From NCBI RefSeq assembly GCF_964340395.1, contig NC_135549.1, positions 14,308,342-14,372,341 on the forward strand: a DNA stretch of 64,000 nucleotides, in the 5' to 3' direction. Position numbers and translations under genes: made by a program. The DNA is from Glandiceps talaboti (taxonomy: Eukaryota; Hemichordata; Enteropneusta; Spengelidae). How positions within the stretch are numbered: the first letter of the stretch is position 1; each line of letters begins with the position of its first letter. The notes beneath the pieces were generated by a model, which did not search any database, was not told the DNA's origin, and saw only the letters and a program-made list of their open reading frames with translations. Shown here one piece after another: positions 39,506 through 51,898 of this stretch.

Positions 39506-41589
39506 AAGAAATTTAATCAGGTAATAGCAATCAACAGTCTACTTGACTTTCACAAAAACGACTCTGTTAATATGTATTCTTTGTGAACAGTCTCACAGGA
39601 TCTTGTTAACGTAAGGCATAGTGTTATCTGCCATCTCTCCTAAGATTACTCTCGAACAGAATTAAAAGGGCTTGAACTCTTCAGTAATTTTTTGGCTTTG
39701 TATTTGACAGACATGAGTAGCGTTAACACCAGGTGTAGATGTTTCTGTTGGCTCTGAATACTGGGTTTTTGGTACCACTGAAGAATCACTGTGTCTAACT
39801 TGAATCTTGTTATTCCATAGTCAAGAACAGAACAGACACTTTGTATTCAATTGAACGGTGCCAGAATGTGAGAATATCTGCAATAAATGAATATAAAAAT
39901 CGCTGTAAATATCAGACCAGGTTTCGTAATAATATATGCTTCATCAGAGACTTCAAAACAAAATCAGCTAAAAAACTGACTAAAACAGTGACTGACTTTC
40001 TCTCAACATGTTTAATGCTGTATCAAAAATTTGTGATATTTGAGGATGGATATTTGTGTCATTTACACCATAATCAAAGACCCAGGTTTGCGTCTTACAG
40101 TATTATTTGGAAAATGAAAAGATTTTTGTTGAGTATGTCAAATTTTGACCTTGGTAATTATTGTACCTCCAAAATCTTTGTTACATTACCTATAGCTGCT
40201 AGAACAAACTGCATCTTTACAATGCCTTTGTTCCACGATGTAAAAATGAAACAGAAACTGCAATCAGATAGCAAAAGTTCCTATAGCCAAGACTCTTTAC
40301 TTGATTGATTTCTGGGTTTGTCCTCTCAACACCTGCTTTATATACGGACATTTGCCCAACAGCTCTGTGTTCAAACCTAAAATTATATTACATTTCACAT
40401 AACAGCAGCTCAGCCCTCTTAGATATATCTTAAGTCCATCATGAAATCATTCCCTTTTTGATTGGCTGATTTTGTCTACTATGTGTATGTCTTGCACCCT
40501 CCTCATAGATTCCTATCACATGGTGCGCCATTGACATCATCTAACACAGTGGGTAGATTTAAAATCCTTTAAGAAATTGCAGCCTGTTTTCTTGCCGATA
40601 CCTCTTATAAAGTAAAATACTAAATTCAAATGTTTATGAAAGCAAGTGTTGAGAGGACATGGCCAGGATCAACCAACTAAATGAAGTATCAAGGATAATA
40701 TTTCTGTCATGCTTTGTATATCATGGTACAGGACTTGACAATTTTTTCAGCCAAAATTTAGTGTTTATACATATTACATGAAATGTTCAATGTGCTTTTG
40801 TAGGTTTATTTCATGGCACCAATCTTCTTTGAACCCCAGGAAATATGCCAACTGAAGCATTGATAAATAGATGTGAGCAGGGCAGAAGATTTATTTCTAC
40901 TTGAACTGTCGAACATGTAATACAATGAATCATTCCCAGTTTCCATTTTTGGCATTACAGAAATCCTGAATTGATCGATCGATCAATCGATTGATGGATG
41001 GGATGGATTGCTTCATTGCAGAAGTCTTCATATGATAATTGATCGATTTCCTATAAAAATCTTCAAGCCGCAGTTTATGTTTTGTTTGAATTGTTTCAAC
41101 AGGGTGGTTTATTCTACTCAATCTTAAAGTGTGAGATTTAAAGGATGCTTTCAGATGAACGTGTAGAAGAATGAAGGAGCTTTTTAAGAAACTGATTTAT
41201 GACCATCCTATCAGTATGTGACTGTACTATCACCACATAGTCATATATTATAGGTACAAATCTACCTCTCCTTGTCACACTGAATTCATACATCACTTTG
41301 ACGGTTCATCTTCTTTCTCTTTAGCCATTCTTTCAAATGGAGAGTCACTGTAGAGAGCTGATTAGCCATAAATAAAAGTGTAAGTACTTGTAGCACACTA
41401 ATTTCATTTGACAAGCATCTTATTATTGTAAACACAAATCAATACCATGCTGTTCCTTGTATTTGATTATAGATTTGACAGTGATGTTAAATTGTTTCAA
41501 CGAGCTCCGGTATGTCAATTTCATGTCTGTATTCATTGTCTGCATTTTTTCAAGAAGTTAATATTGAATAAGTTGGAAGGCACCAAAAA
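39506..41589. other. Intergenic, no gene supported
   Basis: AT-rich sequence. The longest open frame here (39841-40308, 155 codons, + strand) has no recognisable domain and composition typical of AT-rich non-coding DNA. A GATCGATCGATC-type patch lies at 40975-41000. Confidence 0.5.
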
Positions 41590-42335
41590 CATCACACTCC
41601 AGTGGTTCAAGTGTCTAGAACTATAATAATATATGAGACCCTTGGAATGTAGCATGACTTTGACTGTCATCTTCAAAGAGAAATATCTATCTTACACGGT
41701 TTCTCATGTGTTGTAGGAACTGTCTAATAAAGTGTGGTTCAAGTGTCCAACACTATATTTGTTTGGGACCCCTCTAGTTTTGTGTTGACTTTTACCTTCC
41801 TTTCTAAGGAGAAATATCAATCTTGCACAGACCTGTATGGTATTGAAGTGTGGTTCAAGTGTCCAACACTATATATGTGTATGGACCCCCTTTAGTTTAG
41901 TATTGACCTTGCCCTTCAAGAAGAAATGTCAATCTTGCACAGACCTATATAATGACATTGAAGTGTGGTTCAAGTGTCCAACACTACGTGTATGAACCCC
42001 CTTTAGTTTAGTATTGACCTTGCCCTTCAAGGAGAATGTTAATCTTGCATAGACCTGTATATATGGTATTGAGGTGGGGTTCAAGTGTCCAACACTATGT
42101 GTATGAACCCAGGCCCTTTAGTTTAGTATTGACCTTTCCCTTCAAGGAGAATGTTAATCTTGAACAGACCTGTATTATATGGTATTGAAGTGTGGTACAT
42201 GCCCAACACTATATATGTGTATGGGACCCCCTTTAGTTTAGTATTGACCTTGCCCTTAGGAGGATGTTAATCTTGCACTATGTAGTATAATATTGAAGCA
42301 TGGTGCAAATGTCCAACACTATATTTGTTTGAGAA
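41590..42335. repeat. About 113-bp tandem repeat, seven units
   Basis: Units share GTGGTTCAAGTGTCCAACAC, then ATGGACCCCCTTTAGTTTAG, TATTGACCTTGCCCTTCAAG and AATCTTGCACAGACC. The outer units are diverged. Confidence 0.92.
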
Positions 42336-43250
42336 CCCCTTATTTTTAATGCAATTCATCCACACAACTGACCTTGAAGAGTATCTATGGCATGAGCAAT
42401 TACCCCATTGTTTTAGCAATATTACACTGTGAAACTATTCTTCAGCTTTCATGAACATTGCCTTCTTCTGGTAATGGAGGTCATTCAAGGTCGCGGTACA
42501 TAGGCAATTGATGTCCAAAGAGTGCAATATGAGTGATCCATAGAGAATAGAGTTTGTTCATGGTTTATCTGTTGTATATACTCAGGTTATTTCTTTACTC
42601 AAGTTTGTAACACCATGAGTAGGTGTTCTAGCATGAAGCTTATTTGTAACAGTTTACCAATATACCGGCTTGTAGTACAGAAAATGAAAATGAAAACTAG
42701 ATGGTCTCAACAAAATTCAACTTGGAAGATTTCAATCTTGACTAGCTTATTGCATTTGAAAGTGGGAATTTGTAACTGCCCACAGTGCAGGTAACCCGAT
42801 TTCAACTACTCAAAATTGGCAAGAGTGTTCATAACGATAATCTGTGCCTAAAGAAGTGTCACACAAACTGTGTGCCCTGTTTGTTTCTAAATGTTTCCCC
42901 AGCAGTCGCATTTATAATAGTCTTGATGACTAGAATGAGTGAAGATATAAATCGTAACGATACTGTATGGGAACTAGACTACCTTTATAATACTACAACC
43001 AATGGTGTGTCTGTGCATACACGTTGGTGCAGAGGGGCACGTATTAATATTATTGCTTAGATTACGAATTCTGCTGCTACAAATGTATCAACCTCTATAC
43101 CAGTAGTGTTTTTCCTTACAGATAGGAATATATAGTCAAAACGTTGTTATATTTAGCCTGTAGACCATGATAACAACAATCTAAGAAACACTATACGCCC
43201 CTATGCGTTGGTGGAGGGTCTGTGACGTTGGACCCCGGATACCAGTCTTT
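42336..43250. other. Intergenic, nothing recognised
   Basis: No gene or repeat could be supported here. Confidence 0.45.
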
Positions 43251-43558
43251 GTTGAATGCTATTTTTAGAAAATTAAGTCACAGAAGTGTGAATTTTAGGT
43301 TGACGTGTGTGCGTCCTTTGGCATTCTGTTTTGTTCCACCAGTAAACAAACACAATAGTCTTTAAACATGTGTATTTGAGTGGCTTTAGTTTGACGTCAT
43401 TGCAGCTATTCACAGGGCAACCAAAGTGTCACTCTCACCAGTCCAAGGCCTATAGCCTATTGGTGTCTTTTCACCTTTCTTTCATAAAAGAAAAAAAATC
43501 ACATGCACCATTTTGTATGAGAGAAACTTTTCGGTGGGAGTTCAGCTGAAGACAGGAG

Positions 43559-43566
43559 TATAAAAG
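43559..43566 (+). promoter_or_regulatory. Candidate upstream TATA box
   Basis: TATAAAAG, followed about 40 bp later by a GTAAGT donor at 43603. A second, alternative promoter is possible, but the implied exon would be only about 14 nt. Confidence 0.2.
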
Positions 43567-44137
43567 AAAAGTCATCCTCGCTTGGTAATTAGAATATAAA
43601 ATGTAAGTCTGTACCACATGTTAATTTTTTTTTGTTATACTTTTGGTTGTTTTTTTGTCTACGTGGGCAGAAATTCAAATGTGATATTTCCGTTGTCAAG
43701 AAAAGGGATGTTGCGGTATCCCGTACTACTGTTAAAAAAAAGTTTATCTTGTGACATTTCTGTGTCTAAAAATAGCTTTCCATGACGTCAGTTGGGTGTC
43801 AGGGAAGCAACAAGTAGGTAAGGAAAACTGCCCCGTTGTTTATTTTTAGCTCGTTTCAGCCACCGTAGGCAAAGACAAAACTATTTTTAGAACAGTTTTA
43901 TAACTAAATTTCTATTTTTAAAATACAATTCAAGTCTTGTAATAATCACGCGGAACAATCAATGAAACTTATGTGGGTGTGCTATATTGAGTCACTGTCA
44001 CGTTGCCATATCTATATACGTACGCGGTAACGATGGTGACATTATCCAGCCACAGTGCAGTACACTATTCATCTTTTGGAAACACATGTAGTGATGCAAC
44101 GGTGACCACACAATACATGAAATACCTATGGACAGAG

Positions 44138-44389
44138 CACAGGCACTTGCTTCCCGAGATATGTTTCTGTATACAATAAAATATCGATAATATTGAGATA
44201 CTTGGCAAATAATAAATTATATAATATATGAAAGGATAAAACAACACGGTTTTCTAGGATCGAGTATATGATACATTTATAAAAAGTCCACACACCGCGA
44301 AATATAAAGCGGTGTGTAGACTTACGCGATCCTAGAAACCCGTGTTTTTATTGGATTCTGAAACATATCTCGGGAGACAAGTGCCTGTG
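44138..44389. mobile_element. 252-bp foldback MITE inside the putative promoter
   Basis: The arms pair: CACAGGCACTTGCTTCCCGA with TCGGGAGACAAGTGCCTGTG, AACACGGTTTTCTAGGATCG with CGATCCTAGAAACCCGTGTT, and a central hairpin GTCCACACACCGC / GCGGTGTGTAGAC (44286-44321). Flanking GGACAGAG (44130-44137) and AGACAGAG (44390-44397) form an 8-bp repeat with one mismatch, as for hAT elements. Confidence 0.75.
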
Positions 44390-44610
44390 AGACAGAGATA
44401 TAGTGCAGGTGATAAGGTGAAAGGTGCAAAGGATAGGCTCGAGTACCTACTTACTGACGTCACAGTTCCTAGGCAATATGCAAATAAAAATAGGAGACCA
44501 ATCAAAAGAGAGGTTACGGAAAGGGTTGTCGGGTCACGTGATTTGACGTGGGGTGGTTCGAAATCTGACCTGAGCCTCCTGCAATATTTTTGGAGCCCCC
44601 TGCTCGTTCT

Positions 44611-44620
44611 AGTATATATT
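44611..44620 (+). promoter_or_regulatory. Candidate TATA box
   Basis: AGTATATATT lies downstream of the CCAAT and E-box sites and about 30 bp upstream of the predicted start near 44643. Confidence 0.4.
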
Positions 44621-44642
44621 TGGGGAACAGAGAAGTGGTTAC

Positions 44643-44724
44643 CAGTCTTTACACACACCGAACGGGAGAGGAGATAACTGCTTTCCAAGACCGCATTAGG
44701 TCACTTGATATCACCGATCTGAAT
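44643..44724 (+). other. Candidate untranslated first exon of an unidentified gene
   Basis: The segment has no ATG and ends at GAAT|GTAAGT (donor 44725). It follows the TATA box at the expected spacing. Downstream coding exons were not identified, so the gene is unknown and may lie largely outside the window. Confidence 0.35.
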
Positions 44725-44730
44725 GTAAGT

Positions 44731-46082
44731 ACATGCAGCAAATCATGCGATCTATAAATTCATGACATCATACGGTAATCCGCGATCCAAGTCATGTGCC
44801 ATGTTCGAGTGGTCGCTCGATCGGCACAATGTGTATTCCACACTTGGAAAATAGCACATCGTAATTTACTCACAGTACTTTTTTTTATTCTCATCCGTAA
44901 AGCAGTCACAGTTAGTTTAGTTTTGGACTGCAAGTCATTAGATCATTGTATTTGTAAAGTGAATTGATATAAAAACAGTATTTTTATGGCTGTGTTCAGC
45001 TAAAAAACCTCGTACAGTACACCTAGCACCTTTGCTGTAGTCTTTACGAATACGAGTAAATCACTGATCAGGCACGGGAGATGTATTTCAGTATTATTGT
45101 GTTCATTGACACTGAAAACGGGGAAGGCTGGTGTAATACAACTGTATATTGTGTGTTATTCATATATGAGATCCAGCACACAGTTTGGAAGCGAATATTT
45201 GCAAATGGTTTGGTGACAAGGCAAGGTAATAGAATTGTATTATAAGAAAATTATGATAATTATATTCATCTTCTGATGGAGTCGCTCTCCTCGATACAAG
45301 GTTTATCTCAAATTCAAATATTTATTGACGCTTCAATATATTGACTTAGTTATTATTCACGATCAATATATGCATCTTGCAAATTTTTTTCCATAATAAA
45401 ATAAATTAAAAAAAAAAAAAAGGAAGAAAAGATTTGAATAGAATATACCGTATAGTAGTATTACTACAAATTTCCTTGGAAGTTGGAGTCAGACTGCATA
45501 TTGATGCATCATTGCATGTAATGAACGGAAGGAATTACTTTGATATGTCGCTGTCAGTCTAAGTCACGGTCAGATCAGTGGGTAGTTGATTTTTTGGGTT
45601 AAAGGTTTAATGGTAAAAATAATGTGTAGTAGGTACTGTGTAATAGTGAAGTGAAAAGGTGAAAGATCGCTGTATTGCAGCCAGTGTATGCAAAATATCT
45701 GGTCATGTTTATGATATTACAATAATTTATTTTAGCATAAATTTTACATGTCATAAATTATTTCATTTTTTTTTTATATGTATCAGTATTTGATAAGATA
45801 TTCATAATCAAATAAAATGAATTTATTGATCTTTTGATCACACTGATAAATATTATCTAGCAAAAACAAATGCATATATGAATACAAATCACTGAACAGT
45901 TTTGATAAGTCAGCTATGCTATTCAAAAACCAAAGAAGGGCACCCTCTAAGCTTGACACTCAATGGCTGGCAGTCATAACACTTTGGTTTAAAGTTGACT
46001 AAAATCCAGATCTGGAATCAGGTTTCCACTAAAATGTAATTATTTTGTCCTTGTCTCTTTGAGAATCTTTTCATAAACTTTC
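44731..46082. other. No feature recognised apart from an A-run
   Basis: AT-rich sequence, with an A-rich run at 45407-45422. It could be the first intron of the gene predicted at 44.6 kb. Confidence 0.4.
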
Positions 46083-46145
46083 AGGCAGACAGACAGACAG
46101 ACAGAGAGACAGACAGACACAGACAGACAGACAGCTAGACAGACA
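46083..46145. repeat. (CAGA)n microsatellite
   Basis: Interrupted CAGA array ending CAGACACAAAAAATG. Confidence 0.95.
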
Positions 46146-47892
46146 CAAAAAATGAACAGTCATGAAAGTGGAAAGATAACCAGTGAATGTGTATAAGTGG
46201 CCTGGAATACATATCCAGGTAAGCTTATCTGGCTGCATGGCAGTTAATAAAAAAGTATTGATGTATATATAACAGTAGCATAAATTGTGATATCGTTTGT
46301 CATTGGTTTTGTTTCCAATACAATAGCCTGGTGTGCCATGTGTTGTACTGTCAGTATATTGATAATTCACGGACTTTTTCACTGTTGGTTGGTAACAGTT
46401 TGATATTTTCATCCAACTCTTTAAGTGGAATGGAATGGAAAAGCTCTTAGTTTGATCATTTTATTTAGAAATGATTTGTGGCCATGCAAAATGAGATGAT
46501 TGAATACAAACACTGAATTACTGTTTAGTGAATCAGTCAGGGTCTACCATTTATCATTAGACACAGAACACTTTCAGTTTAATGGAAAATGTGACCTATC
46601 ATGATGTCATAAACTGACCTACTGTCAGTATATTCCAAGAGATGATTTCTAAATGCTTCAGTTGGTAAAATCACAATCTATCTATAAAGGTATCATATGC
46701 ATGCATTCTTCTTCAAGGAAAGTCTTCTGTGAGTGTGAGCTAGCTAGGTAATCATTCATGTGTAGTTACTTACATGTAACAAGGGCTACCGTAGTCAGGT
46801 ATTACAACATCAGCTTCCATTTTCTTCCTTAGAATTATAGGAGCTCCCAAAATGATAGTATGCAGCTTTTATTCTAAGTTGTTTTCATTACAGTGGTGGT
46901 ACCAGAACATGGGCTACTCTACTCTATACTGATAGGAATATACAACGTACATTGGGAATATGGTTTCCAAATTTCATGGGTCACAACAAAAGGGGAAGTG
47001 AGGTGCCTGGGAACTTTATTACTGGGTCCCTATACATTTGGTTTTATGGCCATAAATTTATGTCTTAAAAAGAACATATGCTATGATATTATTTATACAT
47101 AATGATTATGATTGATATTTCATTATTTCTAGGCTACATGTTTTACCCATGCTGAGAACTACATATAGCTGGTATTAAAACTGATTCATGTGTATTTTCA
47201 ATACTTACAAGATAAATTTTGAACCACAGTGTATGATAGAGGGAGCTACATAATATTGTAAATGGTCATATATTGGTGTAGTTTAACTTTTTGAGATGTT
47301 TTTTGGTTATTTTGTAGCTATTTTTTGGTTATTTTGTAGCTATTACTATTAATGATTTGGGTGATTTAATGTAATTTGCTTGGTAGTAAGTTGTATGTAG
47401 ATCAATAGCATCCTTGTTCACTTTGTTATGTCAGATCTACATAGTGACTTACTCTGTGGTACTAGTTTGTGGTCAGTTAGGAGGTGGCAATTAATACTAG
47501 AATATGTGTATACATGTGTATGGAGTCAAACGTTTGGTGTGGATGTGTAAATCTGATGGAAGTAGGACAAGGAGATTTTGTTCACCCAGTGAACTTACTT
47601 TACACTACATAGTACTTTTATATACAGTGTACGTTTGGACAGGGTACCTGCAATATCAACAAGAAATCAGTATTAGCTGCTAGGATAGAACTCAATATGA
47701 ATGTAGGTTTATTTCATCAACTGTTCCATCCATACTACCATAGCCTCATCAGTTATTGGCCATATTTTAAGAAAACAAAACCAGATGTCATCAAAACTTC
47801 TAGCTCAGAAATCAATATGGTTTTTATAAACATATTCATGCCTTCCTAACAACTTGGATAGATTTGTTATTTCATGTCGATTCTCCCCATTG
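46146..47892. other. No gene supported
   Basis: A 23-bp duplication (GGTTATTTTGTAGCTATT type) lies at about 47305-47345. An open stretch at 46893-47102 follows an acceptor-like TTACAG but has no recognisable domain. Confidence 0.45.
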
Positions 47893-48230
47893 GAATAACT
47901 ATTTGATGTGGAGTCATTATGGGCAAATGTTTAGCATGGCCGGCTTGGAATCAGCAGGTTGCAGGTTCGAGCCCAGTGACTGCCATTTGTTTCTGAATGG
48001 CTTATAAAAGTCCTTGGGCAAGATTTGAACCACAATTGTGCCTCAGTCAACCCAGCTGTATAATTGGGGACCTAGTAGGATAGAGGTTGCAATGTGAATG
48101 CTTTAATCCTATGCACTTATAGAGGCTACAATGGATTGTATGCTCTCCAGGGAGTTGAGGAAGTATAAAGGAGCATTGTGCCTCCATTGATCCGTGCCAG
48201 GGGTAATAATTGTGAGCACTATTTTAGTAA
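47893..48230 (+). mobile_element. tRNA-derived SINE, second copy
   Basis: It matches the element at 35888-36240 along its length and has a better B box GGTTCGAGCCC (47964-47974). Landmarks: AAAGTCCTTGGGCAAGATTT, CAACCCAGCTGTATAATTGG, GGCTACAATGGATTGTATGC. The A-box region is degraded. Confidence 0.85.
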
Positions 48231-48847
48231 TTTATTGGAGTATTTCCAAACTTGAGAGTTTTTCAGGGGGCTTGCTGTTTAGGATGCAATTACTTTTGTG
48301 TGTTTGCATCTGTGTACATGTAGGCTGGTCATGCAGACCCCTGTGCTTGCAGTTGTACTTTGAGCAAGGTACAGTGTAACAAGTTTTAGAGCATGTTGGA
48401 TTAGAGATCTGACTTTGATTTGATTTCGAACTAATTCAAAATTTCATGTTTGGACTCGGCAATACTCTGATCTATTGCGGCTATGTGCTTCAGCTCTCTT
48501 AAAGATTCAATTTATAACAGTTAGAACATTCGTGTGTAATTGATACTGTACAACTACATTAGCTAGTACTTGAAGTGGATTTATTCAATCATGCCTGAAA
48601 GTTGATTTTTTTATATCACAAATAAGAGATATTTAGATCAAAGAAACACATTTTTTTTTTGAAATTCATGTTTGTTTTTCAAGCACACACACATACCTGC
48701 AGACATGGCATTGGTATATGTATGTTCATTTATTTGGTATTATTATGACTTGTATTTGATTTAGTGTGACTTTTGAATTATGTTCTTTTTGTAGTAAAAT
48801 ACTAGTATATGAGTGATAAATCTTTGTAATCATTACTACACGTACAG

Positions 48848-49020
48848 GCGGAACTTGGTCCAAATGATAGGGAATATACCAAACAAGGGAATATATTATG
48901 CATATGTGGGGTCAGAGGAGAACAAACACACAACTCTGTAATACTAGTCATAGAAGAACCCAAGTTAGGCTGTTGTAACTCAAATACTATGTGCAATCCA
49001 TTCGCCAAAAAAATCAATCT
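48848..49020 (+). other. Possible coding exon, function unknown
   Basis: After CGTACAG| an open frame of 57 codons reads GNILCICGVRGEQTHNSVIL then VIEEPKLGCCNSNTMCNPF and ends in TAA. The composition looks protein-like and cysteine-containing, but I recognise no family. Frames of this length also arise by chance here. Confidence 0.2.
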
Positions 49021-49572
49021 GTAATATTGTGGTCAAATTTATGTAGTAATTCTGAATTTAATAACTGATATTGTTGGGGTAAAATGGCATTTATGGAAAT
49101 ATTAGATGTGGCGGCATGTTGTGACACCAGGTGTGGGAGTCATAATGGCTTGGTTTACATTAAACCAATTTCTATTGATTTACTGTGTAAAAATAGAAAG
49201 TACAATTAATAAAATCTAGTGGATTTGACTGACCATTGTATGTGACATTATAGTGCATTACCAGTCCACCCACAACATTTTTTTTGCAGCTTTGAGCTCA
49301 TTCCATTATTTTCCTGTGCATTTTATGTGTAATAGTTTCTATCATTAGAACAGAACCACTCTTCACTTTCAGAGATTAAAAAATTGAGTAGGTTGAAATA
49401 GAGGAACAAATATAATACAGACAACTTATCTCTTAGATTTTGTTGGCGTTCCTTTTGGAACATGCATGTGTCATCTGGTAGTACGGCCTATATGTTTGGT
49501 TGGATGATAATGTCTAGGTATGTAACCGGTTTTATTTCCCATAATGGAGCTAATGTTATCTGTGAGTGAGTG

Positions 49573-49574
49573 AG

Positions 49575-49641
<67 letters not shown>

Positions 49642-49735
49642 GTCTGTCTGCCTGCCTGTCTCTCTGTCTGTCTGTCTGTCCGTCCATCCATCCACCCATC
49701 CATTCATTTGTCTGTCTGTCTCTGTCAGTCTCTGT
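49573..49735. repeat. (TCTG)n microsatellite
   Basis: About 30 TCTG units with TGCC, CATC and CTGT variants; open frames on both strands are artefacts. Confidence 0.96.
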
Positions 49736-51717
49736 GTGTGATATCTCTAGCACTACTACTAGTACTAAGTAGTAGTACTAACTTTTAAAATTTATGTATA
49801 GTTATTTATTGGTATGACAAGAAGAGCTTTGATTAAACAAAATATTTGTATATTGATCACCCTAATTTGCATACCATACATTTACTGAAATGTTTGACAT
49901 CTTGCTTCATACATTAAGGGAGCTAAATTTAGAACAGGAATTATATATGGGTTTAATAAGCATACCATGTGATCATTTTTGAACATCATATGTGCATATT
50001 ATTAGCCAAAGTTGTATATCAATGCGCTAATTTGATATTGTCACTATTTATCTTATGATTTACTTGAATGAAATCACCATTATGGTGCCAACATTATCTG
50101 ATTAAAGAACTTAATGTATTAAACTACATGTAGACAAATCAATTTATAATTTTTATGTTACGGAACACATTCTATAGTATTAGAACTATGCATGAATATT
50201 TTGAATTACAATGAACAAATTTATGGTCAGTAAGTGATGTGTGATTCAAATAGTTAGCATTTTCCTGTTTGAAATTTAAATGCAAAGTCACTAACTAAAT
50301 GCAAAATTGCCATTAATTGGATTCCATCAGAAGCGGTATGCAAATAATAGTACATGCATTGTATGGTTAGTAAAGTTAAATTGTAAAGTTACAATTTTTA
50401 TTTATTGAATTTCCAAATACTAAAAAAAAAAATAGCAGGGATTATGAAACGATATTAGTACTATGAAACACTCCTGTTTTAAAATATCAGTTACCTAACA
50501 ATATGATGTATGCATGACAATAGAAAATACCAATCATTGTCGCGACTTGTGATTAGTAATCGGCTGATGGCTAAATACAGTTCCGTAGTGAAATGCATTT
50601 AAATAAATTAATTTAGCAAACATTTTATCTGCAATGATTATATGTACATCATTCAGGTTTGGGGGCTTTGCAATAAAAATATGGAAAAAGTCGTTATTTG
50701 TACTTTGTGCTATAGAATGTAAATTGTGTTAATTATTAAATGTGTCACACAGTGACACACATTGCTGGTTTTTATTCATTCCTAGGCTAGAGCAATGATT
50801 TTGATGACATAGACCTATCTGTACATGCCATTAGCTGATCTATATTGCAGTTGTGCATCTTTATTTTATGCGAGAATCTGTAATGGAAATCTTTATAAAA
50901 GAAAACGGTGTAAAAAAAATAACCTATTTTTGGGGGCCATGTCGTATGATTCAGTTTGCATGGCTAGTACAGCCATGCATTTGTCTTGTAATAAATCTTA
51001 CAAGACATCCATTCACTGACAATTATTTGTACATCAGGAGGATGAATGCTCAGGTGAAACTTAAGATGTCTTGGGTTAAAAATAGAATATTTGCATAACC
51101 CTTAATGTTTTTATGTATGGCTGAAGGGAATGGAACCATTTAGAATGGTAGAAATTCATCAAAATTAGGAGCCTGACAACTTGATGGATATGTTTGCCAG
51201 TGGAATTTTCCCAATAGAAGAAAGAAGTATGTTTTTTTTCCTAAGGAGAGTGGTATTACTCTGTGAGAATTAAAAAAAAATGTGGGTTGGTTGATCTAGT
51301 TGGTGGAGTAGTACCGTTTCCATTGACGTCACAAATGGCCTTTGTGCAAACGATGCATTAGCTATTGTTTTACACTAGTATGACATCAGCAGGTTTGGGT
51401 GTGATATGAAAATAAATGGATATAATCTTTCCACTTCTCTTTGGTCCATATAATAATGTCTTCATTTTAAATGTTGTACCCTTCCAGCAGCATTGAGCTA
51501 TTCTTGCAAACCATTTTTAAATCATTATTATCTCTCTCCAGTGTGAATAGAATACTTAATTCATATTTCCACTCATTAAATGATAAAATGGTGATTTGGT
51601 TATCATATCATTCCAGTATTCATTAATTTCTGCTGATTTATGGTTTGGATAATGTTAATCTATGTAGTTATAGTAATCAGTACCTTGCACACCTATCCAT
51701 ATTCATTGACATTGTAG
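49736..51717. other. No feature recognised
   Basis: AT-rich sequence. A single CRE-like TGACGTCA occurs at 51324-51331. Confidence 0.45.
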
Positions 51718-51898
51718 TTACTATGTGCAACATTGGAGCGTATCATTTAATGACAGGAAGAGGGGCATAAGGATTTTCATTCAGAGTAACGTGTCTGTGA
51801 CTGCGCTTGTTTTAAAAAGTCAACAGGAAGAGGATGGAAACATATTGTTTTTTCCAGAGAGTGATATGACAAAATGTATATGTATTCCAACTGGCAGG
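51718..51898 (+). other. Possible coding exon, weakly IgGFc-binding-domain-like
   Basis: Between TTGTAG| and GGCAG|GTCAGA an open frame reads RKRGIRIFIQSNVSVTALVL then KSQQEEDGNILFFPESDM. The layout (KGI.V.S...I.V....., then a DG..L.P stretch) faintly recalls the N-terminal domain of IgGFc-binding-like proteins of invertebrate deuterostomes. The resemblance is from memory of the pattern only. Confidence 0.2.

Larger units (their letters stand above)
43251..44642 (+). promoter_or_regulatory. Putative CRE/MEF2-rich promoter region
   Basis: Perfect MEF2-type sites (CTATTTTTAG or its complement) lie at 43259, 43766 and 43881. Full CREs TGACGTCA lie at 43392-43399, 43783-43790 and 44455-44462. 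Proximal sites are an octamer ATGCAAAT (44478-44485), CCAAT (44498-44502), E-box CACGTG (44535-44540) and TGACGTGG (44544-44551), then a TATA box. Local sequence is less AT-rich than its surroundings. This combination is typical of an activity-inducible promoter, but all binding is inferred from motifs. Confidence 0.5.

Noticed and set aside
39841-40308. 155-codon open frame
   Set aside because: No recognisable domain or splice context, and codon composition like the surrounding AT-rich DNA. It could be tested by RNA-seq.
44332-44688. Mirror open frames of 111-118 codons on opposite strands
   Set aside because: They overlap the MITE arm, the promoter motifs and the candidate untranslated exon. 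The peptides have no known features.
46893-47102. 69-codon hydrophobic frame after an acceptor-like TTACAG
   Set aside because: The frame following the acceptor directly is closed and the open one has no recognised similarity.
49471-49788. Several overlapping frames with CLSV or DRQT repeats
   Set aside because: Artefact of (TCTG)n.
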